Of a stretch of DNA of 64,000 nucleotides, positions 26,203 through 34,967 are shown one piece after another. How positions within the stretch are numbered: the first letter of the stretch is position 1; the number at the start of each line of letters is the position of its first letter. Where the stretch lies: the NCBI GenBank assembly GCA_046294265.1, contig JBKBKC010000004.1:186001-250000 (forward strand), read 5' to 3'. Source of the stretch: JBKBKC01 sp046294265 (GTDB taxonomy: Bacteria; Pseudomonadota; Alphaproteobacteria; Rhodobacterales; Rhodobacteraceae). The notes under the pieces are model-generated. The model saw only the letters and a program-made list of their open reading frames with translations. It did no database searches and was not told where the DNA came from. The translations under genes were made by a program, and so were the position numbers.

Positions 26203-26344
26203 AACACCATCGCCCCAGCGATGGAACATCCCTGCCGTCACTCGAAGTCCTCCCTTGGGTCGGGCGGTCTGCGCCGCGGCACGGTGTTCCCATGCCTACC
26301 CGTTACCTGGGTGTCATCGAAGCATCTCGGCACGCGTCGAGCAA

Positions 26345-26399
26345 TGTCCGGTTTTTCGACAGCTCGCGATGAAACTGTCGGAAAATCGGACAGTTTCAT
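26345..26399. promoter_or_regulatory. Pair of upstream activator sites between the operon and its regulator
   Basis: Two 17-base sites of form TGTC-N9-GACA lie at 26345-26361 and 26376-26392, their centres 31 bases (about three helical turns) apart, with related interiors when one is inverted. The second is embedded in a longer perfect inverted repeat (26369-26399) with arms ATGAAACTGTC and GACAGTTTCAT. They lie 64 bases upstream of the regulator start and 150-190 bases from the sigma-54 promoter, so the regulator probably binds here to act on the operon and perhaps on itself. Confidence 0.7.
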
Positions 26400-26462
26400 G
26401 GGCCGTATCAATACTTGCGATTCGTTTGGGGCGCATTAGACTCGCGGACAGGAGGACAAAAC

Positions 26463-28445
26463 ATGTCTGTGCAGAAGCGCCTGTTTCCGCCATCGGAAAG
26501 GTCGGGTCTGGTGCGGGCGCGAGCACGGCTCGAAAACAGAAGGGTTGTCGAAGGCACGTTTCTGAGCGATCCCGTGGCGCTCAGTTGGCAACGTTGCGTC
26601 GATGCGCAGATGGATCCACTGGATCAGCCAGACAACCTCGTGGTTGATGCCGGCAAGATGGGGCGGCTTTTGCGCCAGCACAGCGTCTTGCGCGCCCTCG
26701 CACGGCCAGAACTGGAACAACTGTTCCGGCAGGTGACCGGCTCCAACTACATGCTGGCGCTTGGGACGCCTGATGGAATCATCACAGACATACTCGCCGA
26801 CACGTCATTTCTCGAAACCAAGGCAAGCAAGACGGTGGTTGAAGGGTCGATCTGGACCGAAGCTTTGCGCGGCACCAACGGCATGGGCCTTGCCATCATG
26901 GACCGGGCACCCCGCAGCGTCTGGCGGGGAGAGCACTTTTTTCGCGAACAGGGGCATGTGTCCTGTATTTCGGTTCCAATCTTCGACAGTGGTGGCGATA
27001 TCGCTGGCGTGCTTGATGCGTCCACCGCAAGCGAGGACTGGCATGCCCACACGATGGCACTGCTGGCGTTGTCGGCGTCCAACATCGAGGCAGGGCTGTT
27101 TCACTATGAGCAGCAGGCCCATACCATCCTGCGTGTGCATCCGCGGCCTGAATACCTTCCAACCCTGAGTGCGGGACTCGTCGCGATCGATCCGGATGGT
27201 GTGGTTGTTGCCGTTTCGATGCGAGGGCGTGATTTCCTGCGGATCGACAGTGACAAGACTCCCGAGTTTCTGGACGATATACTTGCGGATGCGGTTGGCG
27301 TGGTGATCGGAAATCTGATGCGTTCAGGCCGTGCAGCCTGTGCCCTGCGTCAGGGTGGTACGGTCTGGATTTCCAGCGATCACCTTCGCCTTCAGCAGGT
27401 TTACGGTTTTCATGCGGCATTGGCAGATCAGAAGCCTTCGGTCGCTGCGGGCCGCGATGTCTCGCGACCGATAAAAGCCTCGCCGAGCTTATCCGATGGC
27501 GGGTTCGTGGCCACTGATCTCCGTATCCGTGCCCAGATGGAAACGCTGGAGCGCGTTGTCCGACGGAGGGTGCCTGTCCAGATCATCGGCGAAAGCGGCA
27601 CGGGACGAGAATCGGTCGCGCGGTTTGCCCATGCCCGGTCCGGGCGCGCGGGGCCGTTCGTGGCGGTGAACTGTGCGGCCCTGTCGCGTGACACCTGTGC
27701 CGCTGAACTGTTTGGACAGGTGGATCGGATGACGCGTGTAGACCCGCCCGGACTTTTGGGATCCGCCCAGAATGGCACACTTTTCCTGGAGGACGCCGAC
27801 CTCCTTCCGACTGCGGCACATGCTGACCTGAACCGTTTCTTGGACACCGGCGAGGTGCGCCCGATTGGCGGCGCAGCAACTGTCACGCTGGATGTTCAGG
27901 TCATTTCGGCGATCACGTCACCGGGCAGTCTGTCGAAGAAACATACCCGAGACGTGGTCGCCAGCCGTCGGGGAAGGGGCCTTTTCCTCCTGAATGCATT
28001 CGCCATCATGCTTCCCGCGTTGCGCGAACGAACCGATATCCGTGATATCGCACGGTCGCTTCTGGCGCAGATGGCAGTCGGTGTTGAGATTACTTCTGAC
28101 GCGATGCGTGCCCTCTGTACCCACGAATGGCCCGGGAACATCCGTGAAATGCGGACCTCGCTGAACGTCGCGATTGCAATTTGTGATGACAACCAGATCC
28201 GGCCGCAGGACATCCTGCGTGCGCTTCCCGGGCATCCTGCCGCAAGCGATTTGGATCATGTGTCGGGTCAATGCAGACCATCGGCCTGTTGCGCCTGTCG
28301 CGACAGCTCGCTCCGCCGCAACAGGTGCATTCAGATGCGCGAAACTTATCTGGCGCAAAGAAAGAACGCATCGCGGACTGCACGCGTGCTGGGAATATCT
28401 CGAAGCACGCTGCATGAACATATCCGGGGTTTGCGCGGTGATTGA
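26463..28445 (+). CDS. AcoR-like Fis-family regulator with degenerate sigma-54 AAA+ domain
   Basis: A 660-residue regulator. A GAF sensor region (about residues 70-210, with GSIWTEALRGTNGMGLAI) is followed by a second sensor segment, a AAA+ domain (about 345-575) and a Fis-type helix-turn-helix at the C-terminus (ASRTARVLGISRSTLHEHI). The AAA+ domain is abnormal: Walker A reads GESGTGRE (376-383) with Arg in place of the catalytic Lys; between ELFG (415-418) and GTLFLED (438-444) no GAFTGA motif exists; and the usual FREDLYYRLN arginine-finger region is unrecognisable. WPGNIREM is intact. A Cys cluster (C604, C609, C610, C612, C622) precedes the HTH. ATG 26463 has AGGAGGAC upstream. It is divergent from the operon it presumably controls. 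Confidence 0.85.
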   Translation: MSVQKRLFPPSERSGLVRARARLENRRVVEGTFLSDPVALSWQRCVDAQMDPLDQPDNLVVDAGKMGRLLRQHSVLRALARPELEQLFRQVTGSNYMLALGTPDGIITDILADTSFLETKASKTVVEGSIWTEALRGTNGMGLAIMDRAPRSVWRGEHFFREQGHVSCISVPIFDSGGDIAGVLDASTASEDWHAHTMALLALSASNIEAGLFHYEQQAHTILRVHPRPEYLPTLSAGLVAIDPDGVVVAVSMRGRDFLRIDSDKTPEFLDDILADAVGVVIGNLMRSGRAACALRQGGTVWISSDHLRLQQVYGFHAALADQKPSVAAGRDVSRPIKASPSLSDGGFVATDLRIRAQMETLERVVRRRVPVQIIGESGTGRESVARFAHARSGRAGPFVAVNCAALSRDTCAAELFGQVDRMTRVDPPGLLGSAQNGTLFLEDADLLPTAAHADLNRFLDTGEVRPIGGAATVTLDVQVISAITSPGSLSKKHTRDVVASRRGRGLFLLNAFAIMLPALRERTDIRDIARSLLAQMAVGVEITSDAMRALCTHEWPGNIREMRTSLNVAIAICDDNQIRPQDILRALPGHPAASDLDHVSGQCRPSACCACRDSSLRRNRCIQMRETYLAQRKNASRTARVLGISRSTLHEHIRGLRGD

Positions 28446-28870
28446 GAACTTTAGGCTCCGGACTTCGGTAACGGGGTCGGCCCGGTCAAGCGGATTTGCG
28501 CATGCGACTTGCGCCGCCGAGCCGCAGTCGCGTTCTGTGAACGATTGATCTGCTTCCCTGTGCGGTAGCCTTCGTCTGAGAGCGACCCGGGTGCATGCTT
28601 CGGTCCGTGGTCAGCGCAATGGCCGCCAACATGATGCTGGTTCAATTCAATTCCGACGTGCCCTTCTCATTGGCGTGCTCGATGCGATCGGCATCAGTCC
28701 TGAGCACGGCATCACCGGAACCGCGTCCCGTGGGGACCTCGAAGGCCCGCGATCAGACGGACAGCAGTCTGGAACCTGTATCTTCAGCCGGCATGGCGCA
28801 CCGGAATATCGAAGCGGAAGTCGATGTCATCCTTCCACATGCGGTGCCGGATCACGGCGATGCTGTCAAT
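28446..28870. other. Non-coding gap after the regulator, no gene recognised
   Basis: No reading frame here has recognisable family features or a ribosome site. Codon bias is scrambled and the stretch ends in IS remnants, so it is probably decayed mobile DNA. No tRNA or clear terminator was seen. Confidence 0.5.
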
Positions 28871-28916
28871 CGGCGCGCAAAACTGACCCCCCTATCGGCA
28901 CCCAAATTTGACCCCC
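28871..28916. repeat. IS21-like terminal repeats (remnant)
   Basis: Two direct copies of a unit ending TGACCCCC (GCAAAACTGACCCCC at 28877 and CCAAATTTGACCCCC at 28902) spaced about 25 bases apart resemble the multiple end repeats of IS21-family elements, which often read CCAAAATTGACCCCC. No istA or istB coding sequence is adjacent. Recognition is from memory of the motif. Confidence 0.4.
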
Positions 28917-28924
28917 TTTACGGT

Positions 28925-29258
28925 GTCGAGATCAGGCAAACCGACCCAGAATGCCTTCATCGAAAGCTTCAACGGTCGCCTGCACGATGAACTGTTGAAC
29001 GAGACCCTGTTCCCGTCATTGCACCACGCCCGTGTCACACTGGCCGCCTGGCGCAAGGACTATAACACCGAACGCCCCCATTCCCGGTTTTGCTGGCAAA
29101 CGCCCGCCGAGTTCGCACAGACCTTTGCCCCGCAATAGGGCCTGACGCTGCGCGATCTGCAAAGCTCCGCGCCAGCCACCGTCGCCCAACCCGCCCAAAT
29201 GGGCAAAACTAAAACTCGGAGTCTCGCTCACGCTGGATAAAAGTTGGGGGCAACGTCA
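28925..29258 (+). pseudogene. IS3-family orfB 3' fragment with right end
   Basis: The fragment begins at SGKPTQNAFIESFNGRLHDE, the region of the IS3 DDE transposase that carries the catalytic glutamate, and continues with HHARVTLAAWRKDYNTERPHS. A TAG stop interrupts at 29136-29138, after which the same frame goes on (LRDLQSSAPATVAQPAQMG) to TAA at 29238-29240. GGATAAAAGTTGGGGGCAAC and GTCA at 29235-29258 look like the element's right terminus. The 5' two thirds, including orfA, are missing. Confidence 0.8.
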
Positions 29259-29261
29259 AAA

Positions 29262-30333
29262 CCTCGCACTTTCGGCCTGATCTGTTAGACTTGGGCATCC
29301 CTGCAAGGAGCCCTTCCGATGCTGAAACAGCCCGCCTTTCCTGGCCGTCCTGATGCGATGAAGAAGAAAGTCACGTGGCGCGCGCAGTTTTTGGCGGAGA
29401 CGGACGAGGTGGTGCATTGGGGGCCGGTGATGGCACGCATCGCGCCGCACTACCCCAAGGTCAGGCCGAAGGGCGGGCGCCCGCAGATGCCGCTGGAAAC
29501 GATGCTGCGGGTGTATTTTCTGCAGAACTGGTATGCGCTGAGCGACCCAATGGCCGAGGAGACGCTGTAGTACAGCGAGGCCATGCGCCGCTTTGCCCGG
29601 ATCGAGCTGGGCGACGACCGCATCCCCGACGAGACCACGATCCTGAACTTCCGGCATCTGCTGGAGCGGCACGGGCTGACCGAAGCGATCTTCGCCGACG
29701 TCAACGCGCATCTGGCCGACAAGGGCATCACGCTGCGTTCGGGCGCCCTTTTGGACGCGACGATCATCGACGCGCCGTCGTGCACCAAGAACAAGGCCAA
29801 GGCCCGCGACCCCGAGATGTCATCCACCAAAAAAGGCAACGACTGGTATTTCGGCATGAAGGCACACATCGGCGTGGATGCCGACAGCGGCGTGACCCAC
29901 AGACTGGAGACCCTGACGGCGAAACTGCATGACAGTCAGGTCTGGGACGCATTGCTGCACGGGGAAGAAACCTCGGTTTGGGCCGACAAGGGCTATGTCA
30001 GCGCCGAGCGCGAGGACGCGTTCCGGGGACCGGGCAAGGTCTGGGGTGTCATGCGCAAGGCCCCGAAGGGCAGCCCGCTGCACCCGATTGACGCACAGAT
30101 CAACCGCATCATCGCCATGGTTCGGGCAAAGGTCGAGCATCCGTTCCGCGTCATCAAGCGTCAGTTCGGCCACGTGAAGACCCGCTACCGCGGCCTCGCC
30201 AAGAACCGCGCCCAGCTCTTCACGCAGTTCGCGCTCGGCAACCTGTTCCTGGTGCGACGGAGGCTTGCGGCATGAGGACGAGTCTGTCCGAAAACCGGGA
30301 AACCGCCCCTAGGGCGGAGCCGAAAGCGCGATG
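29262..30333 (+). mobile_element. IS5-family element, near complete, with disrupted transposase
   Basis: About 1.07 kb. Candidate terminal inverted repeats are 29262-29278 (CCTCGCACTTTCGGCCT) and 30317-30333, matching at 13 of 17 positions. It starts four bases after the IS3 right end. No clear target duplication was found, so the outer limits are approximate. Confidence 0.5.
29319..30275 (+). pseudogene. IS5-family transposase with internal amber codon
   Basis: A 319-codon frame with the IS5 organisation: the N-terminal domain GRPQMPLETMLRVYFLQNWYAL, then after a TAG at 29568-29570 the same frame continues through RIELGDDRIPDETTILNFRHL, DATIIDAPSC (first catalytic aspartate), VWADKGYVSAERE (second aspartate) and the late VEHPFRVIKRQFGH (glutamate). 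Apart from the single nonsense codon it looks intact, so inactivation is recent or the stop is read through at low level. The ribosome site AAGGAG lies before ATG 29319. Confidence 0.82.
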
Positions 30334-30580
30334 CCCGGCCACAAAAGCTCGCCCTGCTGCCGCAGAAGCGATCAGGCTGCCATTTCGGCGCAGCCGAACG
30401 CGTTGATCAGATATTCCTCTACCACACGGCAACCTGTTTTTTGCAGTTTCGGAGTTTGCCGGCGGTCGGTTTCGGCGCCGAAGCCGACCCAGTCTCACAT
30501 GCAGTCTCCGGATGGATACCTGCAAGGTCTACAGCCTTGATCCGCCACCGTGGTGCCGTCCCACAAGTCTGCGGGCAGCC

Positions 30581-31432
30581 TTAACCCTTAACCGCCCCCG
30601 CCGTCATGCCGCTGACGATGTAGCGGTTGGCCGTGAGCGCGAAGAGGATCACGGGGGCGATAACCAGCACCGCGTAGGCGGCGATCACGCCGTATTCCGC
30701 CCCTGCCTCTGCGCCGCCCAGAAAGCGGGTGATCCCCACGGTCAGGGGCTGTGCGTCGTTGCCAGCGAGGAACAGCGCGAACAGGTATTCGTTCCAGGAG
30801 ATGATGAACACGAGGATCGCCAGCGCGATCACCCCGGACCGCACGACCGGCAGAGAGACGTTCCAGAACAGATGCCAGGGCGAGCAGCCATCGACGATGC
30901 CAGCCTCTTCCAGTTCATGCGGAACTGTGTCGAAAAAGCCGACCAGCATCCAGGTCGCAAAGGGAATGTGGATCGACAGATGCGCCAGCAGAAGGCCGGT
31001 GCGCGACCCCGACAGGCCGAGGTTCACGAAGATTAGAAACAGCGGCAGCGCCAGCACCACATAGGGAATGAACCGCATGGCCAGCACGCCGAAAGACACC
31101 GCCGACCGCGCGCGCCCGGAAATCTTCGTCAGCCCATAGGCGAGCGGCACGCAGACGACCAATGTGATTACTACCGCAGAGGCCGAGATGATCACCGAAT
31201 TGGTGAAGAAGAACCAGAAATCGCCGCGCGTGAAGGCCTGGGTGAAGTTCTCCAGCGTGAAATCGCGAAAGGTCAGGAGGTCCAGCGGGCTGCGGAACAG
31301 CGCGGTGCGGTTCAGGCTGGCCGCCAGAAGCATCACGGGCGGCATCAGCGAGATCACCAGCCAGACCGACAACAGCCCATGGACGATCCAGGTGGCCCCC
31401 CGTTTGCGCAGTCTTGCGGAAAGCACGCTCAT
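30581..31432 (-). CDS. Carbohydrate ABC transporter permease (CUT1, MalG/UgpE type)
   Basis: A 283-residue six-helix permease. Its N-terminal helix is followed by LNRTALFRSPLDLLTFRDFTLENF, and the EAA loop is EEAGIVDGCSPWHLFWNVSLPVV. It couples to the MalK-like ATPase at 33780-34835. The start overlaps the partner permease stop (ATGA), and the gene ends the first CUT1 operon; IS debris follows downstream. Sugar unknown. Confidence 0.9.
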   Translation of the reverse strand: MSVLSARLRKRGATWIVHGLLSVWLVISLMPPVMLLAASLNRTALFRSPLDLLTFRDFTLENFTQAFTRGDFWFFFTNSVIISASAVVITLVVCVPLAYGLTKISGRARSAVSFGVLAMRFIPYVVLALPLFLIFVNLGLSGSRTGLLLAHLSIHIPFATWMLVGFFDTVPHELEEAGIVDGCSPWHLFWNVSLPVVRSGVIALAILVFIISWNEYLFALFLAGNDAQPLTVGITRFLGGAEAGAEYGVIAAYAVLVIAPVILFALTANRYIVSGMTAGAVKG

Positions 31433-32319
31433 TCCTTCTCCCCCATCGTGCGGCGATAGACGGTGATGTAGAGCCAGGCCACCACCGCCATGATCAGGAA
31501 CATCGAGATGGCGATGGTGTTGGCCATCCCCATGTCCTGGTTGGCGATGCCGCGGTTGTAGGCAAAGATCGACATCACCGTGGTCGCCCGCCCCGGCCCG
31601 CCCCCGGTCAGCGCCCAGATCATGTCGAATTCGCGAAAGGCGGATGTGATGATGATGATCGACACGAACAGGATATGCGGGCGCAGGATCGGCAGCACGA
31701 TATACCACAGCGCCTGGAAGGGCCCCGCGCCATCGACGCGCCCCGCCTCGTGCAACTCATCCGGGATGGTGGTCAACGCGGCATAGAACACCAGCACCGC
31801 CAGCGGGATCAGGTGCCACGAATTGGTGATGATCGTGGCATAAAGCGCCGTGTTGCGTTCCAGCAGCCAATAGGGGGAGCCACCCCCGAAGAACCCGGAG
31901 ATCTGGTTGACCACGCCGAATTCCTGCTGCCAGATGAAGAACCGCCAGGCGATGCCGCCCACCACGGGCGTCATCACGAAGGGGATCAGGAACAGCGCCA
32001 TCCACATCGGGCGCAGCTTCACCTGCCGCGCGTTCAGAAGGAACGCGATCAGGATGCCAAGGCCCACCGACAAGACCACGCAGCCGACCGTGAAGATGCC
32101 GGTGATCCGCAGCGCGTTGACGAACAACGGATCCTCGAACGCCTTCCAGTAGTTCGCAAGGCCCACGAAGGTCTGGTTGTTGAAATCGTAAAGGAACACC
32201 CGGTGCAGCGAATAGCGCAGGCCCATCAGCAGCGGTGTGCCCACCACCGCCACCATCAGGATCAGCCCCGGCAGGATGAACCACCAGCCCCGTGTGAATT
32301 TCGCCCGTCTGCTGGACAT
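31429..32319 (-). CDS. Carbohydrate ABC transporter permease (CUT1, MalF/UgpA type)
   Basis: A 296-residue permease with first helix WFILPGLILMVAVVGTPLLMGLRYS, typical of the sugar-permease family. The EAA loop is HEAGRVDGAGPFQALWYIVLPIL. It is paired with the MalG-type permease. A hairpin (32342-32367) lies between it and the binding protein gene upstream. Confidence 0.9.
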   Translation of the reverse strand: MSSRRAKFTRGWWFILPGLILMVAVVGTPLLMGLRYSLHRVFLYDFNNQTFVGLANYWKAFEDPLFVNALRITGIFTVGCVVLSVGLGILIAFLLNARQVKLRPMWMALFLIPFVMTPVVGGIAWRFFIWQQEFGVVNQISGFFGGGSPYWLLERNTALYATIITNSWHLIPLAVLVFYAALTTIPDELHEAGRVDGAGPFQALWYIVLPILRPHILFVSIIIITSAFREFDMIWALTGGGPGRATTVMSIFAYNRGIANQDMGMANTIAISMFLIMAVVAWLYITVYRRTMGEKE

Positions 32320-32341
32320 GGCTTTACCCCCTGCGGAACGG

Positions 32342-32367
32342 CCCCCGCGCCGTGTGGGGCGCGGGGG
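32342..32367 (-). terminator. Intercistronic hairpin after the sugar-binding-protein gene
   Basis: CCCCCGCGCC and GGCGCGGGGG form a perfect ten-base stem around a six-base loop. It starts eight bases past the stop of the binding protein and precedes the permease. No T-run. Equivalent in position to the hairpins at 9635, 21354 and 39244. Confidence 0.65.
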
Positions 32368-32374
32368 GGAACGC

Positions 32375-33742
32375 TTATTTTAGGTAGCCTGCGGCCTTGA
32401 ACGCCTCGGTCATGCTTCCGACCCAGCGGGTCTGTGCCTGCTCCGGCGAAAGGTCGCCAGAAAACACGTCGGTGATGAACTCGGTCGTGCCGTTCCACAT
32501 CACCGAGCCGTATTCGGGGATGCCCTGACGGATGAACACCTGTTGCAGGGTCTTTTCATAGGCTGGCAGGAAGCTGGCGTAGTAGGGCTTCAGGCCGCGC
32601 AGTTCCGCGCTGGCGAAGTGGCCGGAGGTTGAGAACTGGCCCGACTGCTTTCCCCATTCGACCTCTTGGTCCTGAAGCATCCATTTCAGGAACTTGAACG
32701 CCTCTTCCTTGTTCGGGGTGTCGAACACGAAGACGCCGCCTCCGCCCAGGAACGGCACGCCCTGCTCATAGCCTTTCAGGTTGCCTTCCCATTTCGGGAG
32801 TGCGGCGTAAAGCGTGTTGCCCGCAGCCTTGCCACCCTCGGCCTCGACCGTGCCCAGGCCCTGCGGCCACATCACGGCGGTGGCCAGATGCCCGTCGCGG
32901 AACATCTCCAGCCCTTCGAGGAATCCCCAGTTCTGCGCCTCGCGCGGGGCGGTGGTTTTCGCCATGTGGGTGAACCATGCGGCGGTTTCCAGCAGCGCCG
33001 GGTTGTCGATGTCGGGTTTGAAATCGGCACCCCAGCCCGACAGGCCCGCGGAATAGAGCACCACGATATAGCTGCGGGTGATGCCGGCACCGGCCCCCAG
33101 CGCATCGGCCCAGCCGTATAGCGGGCGCTCCAGCGGGGCCCCCGCGGCCATCGCCCCGGCGGGGCGGGTAAAGAACTCGGCCACATCGCGCCACTCGGCG
33201 AAGGTCGCGGGCACAGTCAGGTCACGGCCATACTTGGCCTTGAACGCGGCCTGTTCGTCAGGATGCTCGAACAGATCCTTCCGCGCGATCATCATCGGTG
33301 CGGCGGGGGTTGTGGGCACCGCGATAATCTCGCCCGGGCGGGCGTCGGATTTCATGTGGCTGTCAATGATCAGCGGCGGATACTTGTTGATGTCAAAGCC
33401 GGTGGCGGCGATCAGCGGGGTCAGGTCCACCACGTGATCCTTGAAGGTGCCGAACCAGCCGGGGCTGTGATAGCCAAGGTCCCAGCGGCCGGTCTTGCCG
33501 ATCGCCTCGATCGACATCTGGTCGCGCAACTGGTTGGGCGGCAGGATCTCGCCGATCACCTTGACGCCGGTCTCGGCCTCGTATTTCGGCGCGAAGTAGT
33601 TGACCACGGCGTCGGCCTCGGCGCCGGGATGCAGCGCCCAGCGGATGGTGGTCTGCTGGGCCATGGCGACGGTGGTCATGGCAAGGCCAAAGCCAAGGGC
33701 AAGGCCCCCGGCCATGGTGGCGCGTCTGGTCGGTCCGGTCAT
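32375..33742 (-). CDS. Extracellular solute-binding protein family 1 (CUT1 sugar importer)
   Basis: A 455-residue periplasmic binding protein. The signal peptide (RRATMAGGLALGFGLAMTTVAMAQQ) begins with two arginines but has no full Tat motif. The mature part has the usual lobe 1 opening TTIRWALHPGAEADAVVNYF and aromatic residues that usually stack on sugar rings (YGWADALGAGAG, NWGFLEGLEMF). It lies 37 bases after the ATPase gene. Ligand unknown. Confidence 0.87.
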   Translation of the reverse strand: MTGPTRRATMAGGLALGFGLAMTTVAMAQQTTIRWALHPGAEADAVVNYFAPKYEAETGVKVIGEILPPNQLRDQMSIEAIGKTGRWDLGYHSPGWFGTFKDHVVDLTPLIAATGFDINKYPPLIIDSHMKSDARPGEIIAVPTTPAAPMMIARKDLFEHPDEQAAFKAKYGRDLTVPATFAEWRDVAEFFTRPAGAMAAGAPLERPLYGWADALGAGAGITRSYIVVLYSAGLSGWGADFKPDIDNPALLETAAWFTHMAKTTAPREAQNWGFLEGLEMFRDGHLATAVMWPQGLGTVEAEGGKAAGNTLYAALPKWEGNLKGYEQGVPFLGGGGVFVFDTPNKEEAFKFLKWMLQDQEVEWGKQSGQFSTSGHFASAELRGLKPYYASFLPAYEKTLQQVFIRQGIPEYGSVMWNGTTEFITDVFSGDLSPEQAQTRWVGSMTEAFKAAGYLK

Positions 33743-33779
33743 TTGGTTCCTCCTCTGGGTGGTCAGTCGGTCCGGCCGT

Positions 33780-34835
33780 TCAGTTCAGCCGGTTCTGGGT
33801 TTTCGGGTCGAACAGGTGCATCCGGCCCGGCACGGGGGCCACGGCAATCGCCTGTCCCGGTGAAAGGTTGTGGCGGTCGCGGAACACTGCGGCGACCGGC
33901 TGTCCGGCCAGGATCGCGCCCACATGCAATTCCGCGCCGGTGGGTTCCACCAGCGTCACCTTGGTGCGCAGGCCGTGGTCTGCCATCACCAGTTCCTCGG
34001 GGCGCAGGCCGACGATGACCTCTGCCCCTTCGACAAGGCTTGCGCCATCATTGGCCGCCAGCATCTGCCCGTCCGCAAGCCGCAGCGCGCCGCCCGACAC
34101 GGTGGCCGGAAAGAAGTTCATCGACGGCGATCCGATGAAGCCTGCTACGAACAGGTTGGCCGGCCGGTCGTAAAGCTCCAGCGGGGCGCCTGCCTGTTTC
34201 ACCACGCCGTCGTGCATCACCACGATGATATCGGCCATCGTCATCGCCTCGATCTGGTCATGGGTGACATAGACGGTGGTGACCTTCAGCCTCTGGTGCA
34301 ACTGCTTGATCTCGGCGCGCATCTGCACGCGCAGCTTGGCGTCGAGGTTCGACAGCGGTTCGTCGAACAGGAACACCTGCGGGTTGCGCACGATGGCGCG
34401 GCCCATGGCAACACGCTGGCGTTGGCCGCCCGACAACTGGCGCGGATAGCGGTCCAGCAGCGGGGTCAGGTTCAAGATTTCAGCGGCACGGTTCACGCGG
34501 GATGCAATCTCGGCCTTGTCCACGCGCGACAGTTTCAGCGCAAAGCCCATGTTCTGCGCCACCGTCATATGGGGGTAAAGGCCGTAGTTCTGGAACACCA
34601 TCGCGATGTCGCGATCCTTAGGGGCCATGTCGTTGACTTCGGTCCCGCCGATCAGGATCTGGCCGCCGGTCACATCCTCAAGCCCCGCGATGATGCGCAG
34701 CAGGGTCGATTTTCCGCAGCCCGACGGACCCACAAGCACCACAAAGGCACCATCCGCAATCTCAACGTCGATCCCGTGGATCACGCGGGTTTCCCCAAAC
34801 GTCTTTTCGACGTTGCGAATGCTGACACCTGCCAT
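33780..34835 (-). CDS. Sugar ABC transporter ATP-binding protein (UgpC/MalK type)
   Basis: A 351-residue MalK-like ATPase. It has Walker A GPSGCGKST, Q-loop VFQNYGLYPHMTV, signature LSGGQRQRVAMGRAI, Walker B FLFDEPLSNLDAKL, and switch His in YVTHDQIEAMT. A C-terminal TOBE/OB domain (GLRPEELVMADHG) completes it. ATG 34835 fits the family start MAGVSIRNVEKTFG, and a G-rich ribosome site precedes it. It is the first gene of the first CUT1 operon, divergent from the ROK regulator. Confidence 0.9.
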   Translation of the reverse strand: MAGVSIRNVEKTFGETRVIHGIDVEIADGAFVVLVGPSGCGKSTLLRIIAGLEDVTGGQILIGGTEVNDMAPKDRDIAMVFQNYGLYPHMTVAQNMGFALKLSRVDKAEIASRVNRAAEILNLTPLLDRYPRQLSGGQRQRVAMGRAIVRNPQVFLFDEPLSNLDAKLRVQMRAEIKQLHQRLKVTTVYVTHDQIEAMTMADIIVVMHDGVVKQAGAPLELYDRPANLFVAGFIGSPSMNFFPATVSGGALRLADGQMLAANDGASLVEGAEVIVGLRPEELVMADHGLRTKVTLVEPTGAELHVGAILAGQPVAAVFRDRHNLSPGQAIAVAPVPGRMHLFDPKTQNRLN

Positions 34836-34865
34836 GCGTGGCTTCCCCCCCCGAGAATGGCCGGA

Positions 34866-34914
34866 AAGTTGACCTGTTAGCGCCAACGAGTCAAGTTAAA
34901 TCACAGAAGTTGAC
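34866..34914. promoter_or_regulatory. Candidate ROK operator region
   Basis: AAGTTGAC occurs at 34866-34873 and 34907-34914, and its near-complement GTCAAGTT at 34890-34897, so the last two form an inverted repeat (34890-34914) with nine bases between the arms. The region is more A+T-rich than its surroundings and lies in the 132-base divergent gap between the UgpC-type gene and the ROK gene. TTGACA (34911-34916) could also be a -35 box for the ROK gene, but no good -10 follows. Confidence 0.45.
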
Positions 34915-34967
34915 AAAAAGGGCGGTCAAGGCTCAGATGACCGGGGACACCGCAGGAAGCCAACCGG

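Noticed and set aside
34911..34939. Promoter of the ROK gene with TTGACA as -35
   Set aside because: No acceptable -10 at 16-18 bases; kept only as part of the operator region.
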